From: Dolomedes plantarius
Taxonomy: Eukaryota > Arthropoda > Arachnida > Araneae > Dolomedidae
Reading direction: 5' to 3'
Assembly (NCBI GenBank): GCA_907164885.2
Contig: OU015495.1
Span: forward strand, 5,677,772 to 5,741,771
DNA length: 64,000 nucleotides
The notes under the pieces were generated by a model, which made no database searches, had not been told where the DNA came from, and was given only the letters and a program-made list of their open reading frames with translations. The translations under genes and the position numbers were made by a program. Positions within the stretch are counted from its first letter, which is position 1. Every line of letters begins with the position of its first letter. Shown piece by piece: positions 10,115 to 22,203 of the stretch.

Positions 10115-10122
10115 ATCTATCT

Positions 10123-10575
10123 CAGGGGTTTCCAATTGGCGGCCCGCGGTGTCTTTTTTTTTTTTTGCGCCCCGTGAAGACTTCCAGGAAAATAATTTGC
10201 AGCATCAATTTAGATATTCTTAGTTAACGAAAAATGTTTTTGTAAAAATCTATATTGTTTTCAAATGCTGTTCATTTACAAAAAATATTGATTTCCCTTG
10301 AATTCCACGAAAAGGAGGGTGTCCACTCATGTTCCATTTCATACACCCCCCCCCCACTTCTTATTTGACTTTTTTTTGTGTGTGTCTGTGTAATTTAACA
10401 GAAGTTGGCCAGTTATAATCAAGGTCGTTGTTGGAGGTTCATCCTCGAATTTTTAAAACTTCATAGTACATACAATACACAAATCCTCCAAATCCCCCTC
10501 CCTCAAGAAAAAAAGTCCTGGGTATGGTCCTGATTAAATTGCGGCCCTTGGAAACTTGTAAGTTGGAAACCCCTG
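10123..10575. mobile_element. hAT-type MITE with perfect 8-bp duplication
   Basis: ATCTATCT flanks the element at 10115-10122 and 10576-10583. The ends are CAGGGGTTTCCAA and TTGGAAACCCCTG. Just inside lie GGCGGCCCGCGG and GCGGCCCTTGG, the GC-rich subterminal sequence common in hAT elements. It is 453 bp long with no transposase sequence. The perfect duplication suggests a fairly recent insertion. Confidence 0.9.
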
Positions 10576-10600
10576 ATCTATCTCGACATTCAATGACTTA

Positions 10601-10832
10601 GCCCGTCTGCACACGGAGCAACTCAAAAGAAACTGATAACTGACTCGAATCACAAACCAGTCCGTGTTGAGTCGTAACCTATGTAATTGAATGGAGCCAC
10701 GCACACGGCGCAACTGGTTTTGCGCCGTGTGCGTGGCTCCATTCAATTACATAGGTTACGACTCAACACGGACTGGTTTGTGATTCGAGTCAGTTATCAG
10801 TTTCTTTTGAGTTGCCCCGTGTGCAGACGGCC
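10601..10832. mobile_element. Foldback MITE, probably PIF/Harbinger-like
   Basis: Two arms of 113 bp (10601-10713 and 10720-10832) are reverse complements with only two mismatches that I can find, separated by the 6-base loop CTGGTT. The flanks are TTA on both sides (10598-10600 and 10833-10835), the duplication size of PIF/Harbinger elements. The end GGCCGTCTGCACACGG also resembles that group. A transcript would form a near-perfect hairpin. The 70-codon open frame here only reflects the palindrome. Confidence 0.88.
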
Positions 10833-11104
10833 TTACTGTCGACCCTAGGAATTGAGTAGCAACCTCTGCCCCCTTTTTGTATCTTCCATTATTTACATTG
10901 TTATATTTCAACATTTTAATTTGCGCGTATATGTCCGGCTAGTACAGTAAAACTTAAAGGCATTATGCTTTGTCAATAGTACTTACGTTATTCGTAAAAT
11001 ACTGCGCTTTATCATAACGTCCGCGTAACCGAACTGCAACAGATAACACTGGTTGTTATTCTGCATTTTAAATCGATCAGAGAATTCGATGATTTGTTGG
11101 TTGA

Positions 11105-11270
11105 GAGCGGTTCGATTATCATCTGATACACGAGGGTAAATCAAGCAGGGACCTACATCTTAAGGCCTATTCCGAACGGTTACAAACATCCATGACAACA
11201 GGGAAACTTAATCCATGAACTCTGGAATCGAATACCAGCGCGCTAGTCATTCTTCCATTGTCCGGCTCAG
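11105..11270 (-). mobile_element. tRNA-derived SINE (family S2), diverged copy
   Basis: On the minus strand it contains TGACTAGCGCGCTGG, CCAGAGTTCATGG, GTAACCGTTCGGAATAGGC and TTACCCTCGTGTA. These match in order the better-preserved copy at 23326-23504. The B box is eroded. The ends are approximate. Confidence 0.65.
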
Positions 11271-11279
11271 AGAATTCTG

Positions 11280-11970
11280 ACATTAATCTATATGATCCCA
11301 AATAATTAGCCCATTTAACAATTGCCAAAATTTGATAGCTAAAAAAGCAGAATAATAAATAAACAACTAGAAACCCAATCCAAACCCCAGCCCAAAGAGA
11401 AACATTGAATTACTAATCACGCCGGGTATTTGGCTTTCAATAGGGCAAAATTAAAGGAGACCCAATTTCAATTTTTTGTTTTCTAAGTATGGACGTATAA
11501 ATTAAAAGTCTAGATAAATATCTATGAGCCTTTTTCTATTGATTCGTGTTATTTCTGTTTTATTGTCATAACAATATTTCTGGAAGTGCATTTACCTATA
11601 TCTCCAAATGTAGAAAATCAATCACCTCCTCCCCCCAAATAAACAATTTACATAATACTAAATGGATATATCAATCATTTGTTCAGAAACACTTTACAAA
11701 AAAAATTCTAGTTCTGAGAGTAACGTATACTATAAGTGATTAAGTATCATGTGACTCGATATGCAACTAGATTAATTGCTCTTCTCTATTTTCTATGGTT
11801 CCCTTTATACATCTTCAGACACCAAATTTCAATACTTCACTGAAAAGATAAGCATTAAATTTAAAGATGGTTCTCAATAGCTCCTAGGTAAGTTCCTCTT
11901 TAAAATCCGCATAACAGTACTTCGTTTGATAAATGCCCTATGATACTGAACAAAGCAAAATATATATAAA
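11280..11970. other. No recognised feature
   Basis: AT-rich sequence; the short open frames have no recognisable protein signature. Confidence 0.5.
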
Positions 11971-11971
11971 A

Positions 11972-12290
11972 CTAGCTGAGTGGCAACCCGATGTGTTGCT
12001 TTTTTTTGAGTTAAAGAGAAATGGCTTTATATCTTAAAGATTAAAAACTGTTTATTCACTTTTAAAAATATATTAGATTTTTTAAAAAAACAAAATAATT
12101 ATTTAAAATTTCCGTTATCAAATTTTGCATTTTAAACAGAAAAGCTCATTCAATTAGAAAAAAATTTTAAAGGCTTTAACTTCTCCTTTCCTAAAACTAA
12201 AATTTTTTCTGGTACTTCAAATTTATTTCTGGATTTCAATTATTAAATGACTCGTTCTCAACTAATAATTTTTCCTTTTGGCAACATGGC
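11972..12290 (-). mobile_element. Helitron 3' end fragment
   Basis: CTAGCTGAGTGGCAACCC then GATGTGTTGC reads, on the minus strand, as a Helitron 3' end: a GCAAC/GTTGC hairpin followed by CTAG and a T. Further in, TTTTCTGGTACTT resembles the interior of the Helitron at 8404. The 5' end could not be placed, so the right limit is approximate. Confidence 0.55.
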
Positions 12291-12534
12291 CGAATGAAAA
12301 TATTGTCACGGTGATTTCGGGGAATACGGAAATGACACGAAGAGTAGATCAGAACAGATTTTATTGACCAGATTGCGGGGAACATCACCTAAAATACACC
12401 TCCGGAACGTTCCCGACATTCCTACCGGAAGTGTGAGGATTATTCCATAAACCTAGGAACCGGAACTGAAATATAAATAATAGATAAATTTGCATACAGC
12501 TCGCATGCAGAGCAAATTAAAATAAAAGATGTTC

Positions 12535-12615
12535 TTGCATCCGACGGCGGCTGGTTTCGAACCCGTGACCTTAGGATTAGACGTCAGGAGCGATACCACT
12601 GAGCCACCGTTACTT
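12535..12615 (-). repeat. tRNA-like sequence, probably SINE head
   Basis: The minus strand carries GTGGCTCAGTGGTATCGC (A-box-like) and ACGGGTTCGAAACC (B-box-like) at about tRNA spacing. I could not pair an acceptor stem, so I treat it as a Pol III SINE head or decayed tRNA copy, not a tRNA gene. It sits in a GC-richer block running to about 12850. Confidence 0.5.
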
Positions 12616-12759
12616 CGGTGAACGGAACTTTGCGAAACGGAAAGGAGCTGGCCCACCCGGAATGTCAACTTTTTCTGCTCTCCTCTTCTATTGAGTTCGG
12701 CGGTTTTAATTGAATAATTAAAAAAGTTTAAAGTTGTGAAAGTTGAGGATAGCATCAGT

Positions 12760-15700
12760 GCACGCGTCTCGGCCGTCCGCGTATATCGGTACCAGTCGCG
12801 ATATCCTGCTATGCTCGGTTCGCGAGATTAGCCCGTCCCCGTGTCTGCTAACTAACAAACTAACATTTGCTTACCTTCAGCTGTTAATAGTAAGATGATT
12901 TTAATGGTCTTACAGTTCCATACATCAAACACACATTTTCTTACCCTAGGAAGATTTAAAGATATCAGGCAGTCAAAGAAAAATTGCGTATGAAAAACTA
13001 TTTCACGACAAACTTAACTCTTAAAATATCTGAATCACGTCCTATTATAAAACGATCAATTTCGCTGAATGTTAAACCTATAATAATACAAGTAAAGAAG
13101 ATTAATCTTAATATTTTAACAAATCCCCATTATTAATATATGTTTTATTGAATGAAGAAATTTCAACTGTAGTAAAAATACTAATCCAATCTGTAACACA
13201 CGAGTTGCAGTTCTCCATGTCAGAGCAAAATGAAAGCAGGACATTTATCATTCACCGTGATTATGAATAGTTGGATTACTTTTTGGCGTAAATGTAATTA
13301 TTCAATGGGATATACGTTAAACACTTTATCCCCTCCAAACTTCCAAGTACATGTTCTTTATCCTTATCGCATGCTTGCCTTAGTATGTTTATGTCATATT
13401 AACGTCAACAATAACGGAATTACTCTCAGAATCATGTATCTCTTAGAATTTATTTCTCGGATCACGAACTTAACAAGGCATGCATTATCTCCTGTACCGG
13501 AGATCAACCTCTTCCTGACTCATCATTCGCGTATATGTAAGGGAAACATAATTACGAAATTTCCTTGTGTTCTTAGACCGACTAATTATAATCCACTATA
13601 GTAGCTCCGCGATTTATGCATTAAAAAGCACCATACCATGGTATTAAATAACGGAATATGAAAATGCGTTCACGGCTGAATCTGAAGAACTCTGTATACA
13701 ATAGGTCAATCACTAATCTAATGTTTATTAACTCGGCAATAATGAACAATATTTAAATGCATTTCATTAGTGTATTTCTACTGTTTACCCCTACAGGAGT
13801 CTTGACAGCGAGGAAATCAATGTTCCTTCTCAAAGAGTGTTTAAACTTCCAAATGTTAAATGTTTCTATTCCTAGTGGTGCTTTATTTACATAAAACGAT
13901 AATTGTAATTAGTTTCAGGCTCATACTGTTAAAGCTCTCTGATACTCTATTAATAGCTCAGTTTTCTCTTTGCTTTTAAATAGAAGGTCTGAGACATTTT
14001 TCACTTTTAATTAAGTCACTTTATCTAATTTATTTTATTATCAAATAAAGAATAGTTAGTGGATATCTTCCTGTTGTAACCAGTCCGAAGGAAAATTTAA
14101 TAAAATGAACCAAGCAGTAAGATAAATTGTTGTACCTATGGGTGGAAGATAAATATCTCCAATTATCTTTGAAACCCATTTAGTATTATCAGAATATTCT
14201 CATTGTTTACCAAACAATCAGATTAATTCGATATTCCCTCAATAATAACTGAATCCACTCGTAGATGAGGTGATTCGCTAGCAGAAACTTTTATTCAGTT
14301 ATATTTACGATTTTGATCTAGAGTCGCCTAAGTTTTATGATATTTTTCAAACGGAAATTCTTTTTTTTTTCACTAACCTTAAATCATTGGAAAGATTTTA
14401 AACGTTTCAGTTTTATTAATTCCAAAGGAAAGTTACTCATAGCAATCCTCTTATTTTCTGAGAATGAGTTTAAATTTTATTATTTACCAACTTTGAACGC
14501 AGTTAATAACGATACGGAGTACGGCCAATCGAATTATTAAACGAAAGCATTTTTTTCTGATTATTTCATTCCTAATTTAAAGTTTGTTAACAAGAAACTT
14601 GATAATATTTTATACTTGATAGTGTCTTCTATAATACTGGTCATTAACAACTGATTTAGTAGTCAGTATCCATTCTCGACGGTTTGAAGTTATCCTTTCT
14701 TTATAACATGAAATGTTATCTCATTTACCCAAGCAATAAAGTACAGTTCACCAAATACGAGAATATTTTGTAGATACTAAAATTCTAAATTTGTACCAAA
14801 ACAAAATTTCACAATCATGGGATCTTATGCGACTGCAATTGAATTTTAAAAAGTTACTTTTACTTCGACTCTTTAGATCCGACCTGCGAGACACGCGGTC
14901 CGCCAGCACTTACTCTGTGGCCCGTGAAGTCTTTTGTGAAGACGCATAATATTACAATCTAAAAAATACGGAAATTTATTTTTAGATTTATAATATTAAG
15001 AAAGGAATATATAAGCAATAAATATTATTTATTCAACTTTTAATATGATAGGTAATTTATTTTTGTTAAGTAAAATATTTTTTCTTTTTCCCATCTATCC
15101 TGCGGCCGCACCAGTTTTTGATGAAGTAATATGGAACATTTCGAGTTTTGGAGGTCTGGTTTAGATGATCATATCGTTTGATGATTCGTATCGCAGTATT
15201 AACAACAAATGCAAATAAGACCCACACATCTCATTAAAATGAACACACTTTCGAAAGACGAACACATTAGCGACTGTTTGTTGAAACATTCTGAAAAGTG
15301 CTGACCTGTTGAAAATTTCACTGCGTTTCGTGTAAAAGGGACACTTATGTAGGTAGTTCATCACAGTATTTTGGGAGATTTTCAATGAGAGTGTAAATTT
15401 TTAATTCGTTTTTGGCGTATTTTCCTGCAGGCATAACTCATTTCACGTTCATTATGTTATACTTGTGTATGCGGTGATGAAGCGGTGATGAAGCGGTGAT
15501 TTCAGTAAACAGCTCAATGGTGTTTATCAAGTATCAAAGTGGTTTGGAAAACTGTTCGCTTAATAGAGTTATTTTAAACTTATATTCAAATCTCACTCAA
15601 GTTCTCTTTGATCGAACAAATATACATCAGAATAATTTGGAATAATTGATTTGAAAGCAAGCATGTCACCTGGATATTGACATGCCTGCCTTTGGCTTTA

Positions 15701-16090
15701 AAGGTTATATATACCTTCAAGTTAAGTGGCAAAATGTACATAACCCGTTTTCTAAGTAATAGCGTAAATCTTATGTATTACATTAAGTTCTAAGAAGTTA
15801 AATTTACGTTCGCTTTGATATCAAAATTATTTCCTAGCTCTTTTGGCGACGTCTAATGCTGCATTAAACCGTATGAATAGAAGAAACTTGGTTTAGGTAC
15901 CGGGTGCGTAGAACTAACTAAATAAAGGGTATTCAGGCAACAACCAGATTATAAATGTGTGTTCTCAGATCGGAGTTTTCTTTTTCTTTAATTTGGCGTT
16001 TTCCTTGAACTCACTTTTTCTGGCATCCCCGACCTTGTAATGACTGCTCAGAGCTGACTGTGGAGGTCTTTTCTGCTATGTACACCCGAT
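12760..16090. other. Mostly unassigned AT-rich DNA
   Basis: No transposase motif, terminal repeats or plausible gene could be recognised over this long stretch. The ORFs at 13230, 14337 and 15161 encode low-complexity or unremarkable peptides and I do not support them. A small tandem repeat lies at 15471-15500. Confidence 0.5.
15471..15500. repeat. Short tandem repeat GCGGTGATGAA
   Basis: Two full 11-bp units and most of a third. Confidence 0.9.
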
Positions 16091-16094
16091 AATT

Positions 16095-16315
16095 TTTTTT
16101 CAATGCGGAGACACTTGTTGTCAAACATTCGCCTATACTACGCCGCCATTTTACTGCCCATTTTATTGTGGAGGCACCATATAGGCGGACAGCATTACCC
16201 CCTATGAAGGGACGACATAAACGGGGGCATTTTTCGTAGCGCGACGCCAGGATTCGATCTGACCACCCTCAGCACCGAAACCAACGCGCTGTACCACTGG
16301 GCCGCCTCAAGCCCA
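16095..16315 (-). mobile_element. tRNA-derived SINE (family S1), copy 2
   Basis: On the minus strand the tRNA-like head has GGCGGCCCAGTGGTACAGC (A box) and CAGATCGAATCCTGG (B box), followed by the S1 body with CTTCATAGGGGGTAATG and GGCGAATGTTTGACAAC. Compare 2529-2760 and 22018-22203. The head is the best preserved of the three copies. Confidence 0.75.
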
Positions 16316-16590
16316 CACCCGATAATAAAATACATCAGCTGCGAAACTATCATGTATGGCTCACCTTAACTGAATGATACTACCTTGTTTATTCCTCGTA
16401 AATTCATTTGTGTAAGTAAGATGGTGGCGATCACTGGTGAGAGTGAGGGAAAATCCACCATGATCGTGAATTTTTCCTCTATCCAAATGGAGGGAGAAAT
16501 TGTGTCCCACCTCTGATGAACGGAGGCCATACTACTGATTCTACCAGGCCATAATTCTACCTCATCCCTACTGAAGATTAGAGACCTATA

Positions 16591-17015
16591 CAGGGTGTTG
16601 CCGAATTCGACTGACAAATTCAGAGGGGTGATAGTAGGCATCAAGACGAGCAATAATCAAATAGAAATGTATGACCGGAAACGCAAACATGAAGCTGGAG
16701 GGCGCTGTTTACTTAATCGGACCATACCTCTTTCCAACCCCACTGGATGGCCGGAAATATCGCATTTTTCTGGAGGAGGTAGAAAACTCAAAAGCAAAAC
16801 AGTATCACATAGAAATGTATGGCAGGAAACGCAAACCCGATCAGCTAGAGGATAAACAAAGATGCAGAAATGAAAAGTCAACATTTCTGCATATTTGTTT
16901 ATCCTCTTGTTGACCAGGTTTGCGTTTCCGGTCCTGCATTCCTGTGTGATTATTGCTCGTCTTTATGCCTACTATCACCCATCTGAATTTGTCGGTCGAA
17001 TTCGGCAACACCCTG
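16591..17015. mobile_element. TA-flanked MITE with long inverted repeats
   Basis: TA flanks both sides (16589-16590 and 17016-17017). The ends are CAGGGTGTTGCCGAATTCGA and its near-exact reverse complement; the inverted homology runs about 90 bp with scattered differences. A second internal inverted repeat, GAGGATAAACAAA and TTTGTTTATCCTC, centres near 16876. A DDE element of the Tc1/mariner group probably mobilised it. The overlapping ORFs on both strands here are palindrome artefacts. Confidence 0.85.
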
Positions 17016-17017
17016 TA

Positions 17018-18692
17018 TGTCTTCACCCGATTTTGTGGATTCAAACTGGATGTTCAGGGAAACAAGACAGACTGCTAACACAGCAGGAGGAGAAATGTAC
17101 AGTCTTCAAATGAATTTTGAACCCCGTGATTGACTAATAAACGAAGTCTGTTCAAATTTCAAAAACTGAAATGGTTCAGCTTAAATGACATAAAACCCAA
17201 TTGACCCATTTGTACTTGCCCGAGATAGATATGAGTTGCGACAGCAATTTTTTGTTATAAATGTAGTTCTTAAGCTGTAATCTTAAGCGTTTTATTTAAT
17301 AAAAGCTTTTCGTTTATTGACTCTCTTCAATTTTTATTACGACTAGAACATATTGAAGAAACCAAATATTGAATTTGGCTTTGGGTTAAAATAAAATAAA
17401 CATCACTGTACAAAATGGAGATTTGTGTAATTCAACTGTATTTGTTTAATCAATTATCAGTAAAACTAAACTCTTAAACCTAAGTTTAGTTATTCCTTTA
17501 ACTAAACTTATTTTACTTTTATATGCACTTTAAAAGTTTCCACTTTAAGTACTTTTTTTTTTCTCTTAAGGACATCAAATGACGTCTTACACTTTTAAAA
17601 TACTTACTAATATTTGCATATGCAGAGCCTTTTTTATGCCAACTAATGATTAATTCCCCATTTGTTCCCATACTATGAGTTTCGGAGCACATTCAGCAGT
17701 TTGTAAAGTAGAGAACAAGAACCATTTAATATCCATTAATTTTACATATGCTTGACGTTAAGTCTAGTCAGAAAACAGAACTTCAGACTTAAATGTCAAC
17801 GCATAGTACTTGTGTTTCTGAGTAACGACCTTTACTTATGAATTTTATATTCAAATTTTCTCACTCATATACGTCACCAAGACTTATCGTTGTTCGAAAA
17901 TTTCAAAATTGATTTATCGTTTAAATATACATTTGAGCACGTTTATTTGAACGTACAAGCCTGGGTGAGGTTTTTTGATGAAGATTCAGTGTTTAGTTGC
18001 ATTTAAAATACAAAATTAATAAAGAATTGAACTAGAAGGACTTTGTATTGCCCTCTATATGAAATAATGGGAATCACATAAAGAAAAGTACGGAATTTAT
18101 CAGCTTTTTCTCTTTATATGAAAGAGAAAAGTGTCACATTTATGCGAGACGTGATAGTTAATTTATGCAGGCACCATAAGGTTATAGAATATTCGAGACT
18201 CAAAATATTTATGACTATTTTGCACGGTAATAGATAAAGAGTAACATTATTCAGGAAAATTAATACCTTAAAATCACCTTAATCATCAATAAAGTATAAA
18301 AGCTGCTTTATACAATTGCTTTACGCCTTTACACCTATTTGCTTTCAAGTGAAATTCTAGATTTTTTTTTCATTCCGTTTAAATTTTCATAAGTGTTTTG
18401 TTTATTTTTCTTATTTCTATTAATGAAGCTATTTTTCTAGTTTTCTTGTTAAGTAATTTATAGAAATTTAAAAAAAAGAGTTATTTCTTGCTATATCTCC
18501 CATAGAAAGATTCTCGGATGTAACTCATGTTTGTGATATCACAAGTTTATCACATGATTTTATTTAAATAGCAATGCTTCATAAATGAAGCAAGAACAAA
18601 TGCTTGTATAAATAAAGAAGATGGGTTGATAGTTTTGTTTTGGGACGCCTGTAGTTCACATGCTCAAATTGTATAATGATGGATAAATCTTA
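17018..18692. other. No recognised feature
   Basis: AT-rich DNA without coding signal, terminal repeats or tRNA-like motifs that I could identify. Confidence 0.55.
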
Positions 18693-18694
18693 TA

Positions 18695-20195
18695 CACTAG
18701 TTATCAAAAATTAAGGAAAAATCACAAAAAGAGAGATAACACGTTCAAAACTAGGCCAGCCTGTTTAAAATTTGAATATGTTGTTAAGTAAAAGGTGCTG
18801 AACAATACTACATTGTGCAAAATAGTGGCGCTGCAGTCGGAATACGTCATGCGAGGATCATAAAAGTGCATGTCTGAGAGCAAGGCGGCAATTGAATCTG
18901 CCAGGCTGAGATTAGACATCTAGCATGGCCAAAACGTAACAATGACCTCCAGGTATCATTTGACCGAAGAACTGCGATGGCGAGCTATTGGGAGACTAGA
19001 GGCAGGACAAAGTCAGATAGAAGTGGACAGATGGCTAAATGTGAGTCCGTCTGTGGTTCATAGACTTTGGAAAAAATTCTAACCATGGATTCGGCAACCA
19101 GGAGGTTCAGCCAAGGACGGCCATGCGCTACGATGAGTGCTGATGACCGATATTTGTCATTATGCGCACGAAGGAATAGAACCGCAACTCCGTCTGAACT
19201 CCGTCTGAACAGATCCTCCCTCGCTGCAAGCTCCGGAAGGTTGGTATTAACGTCAACCGTGTGTAGAAGGCTTCACGAAGGTGGTCTTTTTGCGAGGCGA
19301 CCAGCCATTTGCGTCCCGCTCACGTCACGCCATAGGCGGGAACGTTTGCAGTGGGCACGTCAACATGTCCACTGGACGCGTGATCAATGGAGGGCTGTTC
19401 TCTTTACAGATGAGTCCAGGTTTAGCATCCGAAGCGATAGTAGGCGTATTTTCATTTGGAGAGAACCTGGAACTTGTTTTCATCCATCACACATCCGTGA
19501 AAGAAATGCATACGGATCAGGCAGTGTCTGTGTTTGGGGTGTTATCTCTTTGGGTGGACGCACAGACCTCCATGTGTTTCCACGTGGAAATGTGAATTCT
19601 CACACCTATAGAGATGACATCGTTGATGCTTATGTGCGCCCTCATGCCGGGGCAATAGGTGATGCTTTCATGTTACAGGACGATAACGGGAGACCGCACA
19701 GGGCTCGCATCGTGGATGCTTATCTTGAGCAGGAAACAATTCAGCGCATGGAGTGGCCAGCTCGATCACCGGACCTGAATCCTATCGGGCATGTTTGGGA
19801 CGCTTTAGGACGACGTATAGCTGCTCCCAATCCTCCTCCTAGGACCCTAGCCCTGCTTTCAACTGCTTTGCAAGTGCAATGGCTCTCACTTCCTACCGAA
19901 CTCATAGACCGCATAATTGACAACATCACACATCGCTGTATGTGCTGTATTGCTTCTCGGTGGGATCATACGCCATATTAAAGGTATTTTTCCTATACCA
20001 AACTGGCACATCCAATTTGTTCATTGTATACATATGCTAGTTTCTATAACACCATAATTGTCTGGCGATTTCTTTTTATGCTATTTTATACCTAAATATG
20101 TGTTTATAATGTGTATAAGTTTCATTAAATTCTATGCGTAACTTTTTGAGTAATCGATATTTTTGTGACTTTTCCTTAATTTTTGATAACAATTG
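18695..20195 (+). mobile_element. Tc1-like transposon (family T2), full length but decayed
   Basis: TA flanks both ends (18693-18694, 20196-20197). The left end reads CACTAGTTATCAAAAATTAA and the right end is its near reverse complement TTAATTTTTGATAACAATTG. Inside, AAATCACAAAAA at the left pairs with TTTTTGTGACTTTT at the right. At 1501 bp the element is near the expected length. Its transposase gene is broken. Confidence 0.88.
18942..19981 (+). pseudogene. Tc1-like transposase with frameshift and Glu-to-Gly change
   Basis: The frame starts at ATG 18942 (MTSRYHLTEELRWRAI, an N-terminal helix-turn-helix) and stops at 19080-19082. The same protein resumes in another frame from about 19067 (FSQGRPCATMSADDRY) to the stop at 19979-19981, so one frameshift lies near 19070-19110. 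The catalytic Asp residues are present in FTDESRF and LQDDN. The third position, normally Glu in SPDLNPIEH, reads Gly (SPDLNPIGH), a GAG-to-GGG type change. The spacing of 34 residues is kept. Two independent lesions make this inactive. Confidence 0.9.
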
Positions 20196-20197
20196 TA

Positions 20198-20937
20198 TTT
20201 GATACTTTAAGTCTTGTCACAGCAATGAATCCGAGGAAGTCATTAAACTCCTAGATATATAAACACAGTTCATTCTCAAACTACAGTGGATAAAACAGTC
20301 TGTAATCATAACAAAGTCAGCAATTAGAAGCAGGTACTCATAGTATTCTCATGTCCTGTTCAAAAATATTTTAAAAAAAATTGCTTTTACCATTAGATAA
20401 AAATTAGGTCCTAAATCGTAGTACTAAAGTTTCTGCTATGTCATTAAATTATATAAAATTTCCTTAATTCATTTTTGATCCCTTAAAATCAGTTAATACC
20501 ACAGTATTCTTTTTAAATCAACGAAACTTAATTACACGTTTCAATGGACAGTAATTAGCTCTGAGATTTAAACTTTCCCCATCTTTGCTAAAAAAACAAT
20601 CTTTAATTACCGTTAGTTAAAATTTTAAACTGCTTATTTCCTAATAGTTTTCAGGCCAAAAAAAAAATTATTTCAATCAAAGTGATTTAATATTATTGGA
20701 GAAATGTTTTCTTCAAAAGTTCTGAAAATTGCACAGTCCCTTCATTATTTCCGAGGTTGAAAAAACATTTGTACGGGAATATATCATACTGTATTCTCAT
20801 GTTCTGAGATTCCATTTATGGAGAAAATTTTGTGCTTGCATTTCTATTTGAAATCCTCAGAGGGAATGAGAAAGGAAACATAGCTTTCCTTTTATATGAG
20901 TAAACACTTTATTATAAACATACCTCAGTTGATATGC
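20198..20937. other. No recognised feature
   Basis: AT-rich sequence between the Tc1 element and a TA microsatellite. Confidence 0.5.
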
Positions 20938-20962
20938 TATATATATATATATATATATATAT
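20938..20962. repeat. (TA)n microsatellite
   Basis: Pure TA run of about 24 bp immediately left of a probable solo LTR. Confidence 0.95.
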
Positions 20963-20966
20963 TGAT

Positions 20967-21482
20967 TGTTACGAATTTTGAAAATATTGCATTTTGTTTC
21001 GCTAAAATGGTTTCTATGAAAGAGCTACTATAGCTATGTATTTAACATGGGAGTCTAAGGGAATCTCGCCAAATATGAGAGTTATGGCCAAATTGATGAT
21101 GGATTTGTGACTTATTTTGGTCGCCGGATTTGGCGATATTTCGTCTACTTGCCGACTAAACCTTTCTGAAAGCTTCTAGAAATATCTAGATGTGACTGAC
21201 CTATAGAGAGCTCTTTGGAAATCTATAAATATACCTGACCTTGATGCACTGGAACTCAGTTCAATTTCCTAGTGAGAATTGAATGTGTTGTAACTGCGTT
21301 AATTAACGTGTATTGTATTGAAAATTCTGGTATGCTAACTTCTGTTTTTAGAATTTTCTGCTGTATAGAAGACAGTTGTTACGTCTTTTATGTTTGTATT
21401 TGTGTATGCGCCTGAAGAATTTACGAAATAATAAATTTATTTTGTGTGAACCTTCTGAAGAGATTCTTATTCAATCCTAACA
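20967..21482 (+). mobile_element. Probable solo LTR
   Basis: The block begins TGTTACGAATTTTG and ends CAATCCTAACA, giving TG...CA ends. In order it has a TATA-like CTATAAATATAC near 21220 and an AATAAATTT near 21430, as in U3-R-U5. GC content and texture differ from the flanks. No flanking 5-bp duplication is evident, and no internal retroelement genes adjoin it, so the call rests on layout alone; Gypsy-like is a guess. Confidence 0.45.
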
Positions 21483-21522
21483 AATCCAGGAAAACGGAAC
21501 AATCAATCAATATATATATTGT

Positions 21523-21530
<8 letters not shown>

Positions 21531-21571
<41 letters not shown>
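21531..21571. repeat. (TA)n microsatellite
   Basis: TA run preceded by TGTGTGTGTATA. Confidence 0.95.
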
Positions 21572-21652
21572 TACCATACATATACTTGGAAGCGTATGAA
21601 GCAAATTGTGAATGTTATCGATAAAATTAAACGTCATGTGTGCGTGTCGAAA

Positions 21653-21746
21653 TAAGAGTTATCAAAATAATAGAAACATCGATTAAAACACACAGGTTTC
21701 CACAGGCGCGTTAGAATTTAAACATTTTTGATAACCCTCTGTATAC
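21653..21746. mobile_element. Very short Tc1-related MITE (tentative)
   Basis: AGAGTTATCAAAATAATAG at the left and TTTTTGATAACCCTCT at the right form inverted ends about 90 bp apart. The GTTATCAAAAT core also occurs in the TIRs at 18695 and 50193. TA dinucleotides lie at both edges. It is short enough that coincidence is not excluded. Confidence 0.4.
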
Positions 21747-22017
21747 AAAAGTCATAAAGAATGCTAGTCATAGAGGTCCTTTGGGACTTCATCTTTATTT
21801 TGAAGAACTTTATATTAAATAAAATTCCACACAGCAATAAGTCTGTTGAATTACCTCTTTCGATAAAACAAGTTAATTACATAGCGATTGACATCGATAG
21901 TTCAACGTATCCTGTAAAAAATAAACGAAGGGAAAATCTTCAAAACTTTGCTCGATTTGTTTCAACGGCGTCCAAAGTATGCTAAAAGCAGAATATTTTG
22001 TTTTGTTAAGTGGAAAA

Positions 22018-22203
22018 AAATATATTCGTGAGACATTCGTCTTTTGTATGTTATTCACCACGAAGTGTTGCTTGTTACATTATTATAGGACCTATCATTG
22101 CTCCCTATGAGGGGAAAACACGGTAACGACCAAGTCTTGATCGGGATTTGAATCCACTGCGTGACAGCTGACGACTCTAACCACTACATCATGTTGGCGG
22201 CCT
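22018..22203 (-). mobile_element. tRNA-derived SINE (family S1), copy 3
   Basis: Minus-strand head with ATGATGTAGTGGTTAGAG (A box) and GGATTCAAATCCCG (B box), then CTTGGTCGTTACCGTG, CCCTCATAGGGAGCAATG and GACGAATGTCTCACG. Same family as 2529-2760 and 16095-16315. Confidence 0.75.

Noticed and set aside
10534..10746. 70-codon open frame on the minus strand
   Set aside because: It only reads one arm of the foldback MITE and the end of the hAT MITE.
16595..17113. Cluster of overlapping 60-90 codon ORFs on both strands
   Set aside because: Palindromic MITE sequence opens frames symmetrically; no protein signature.
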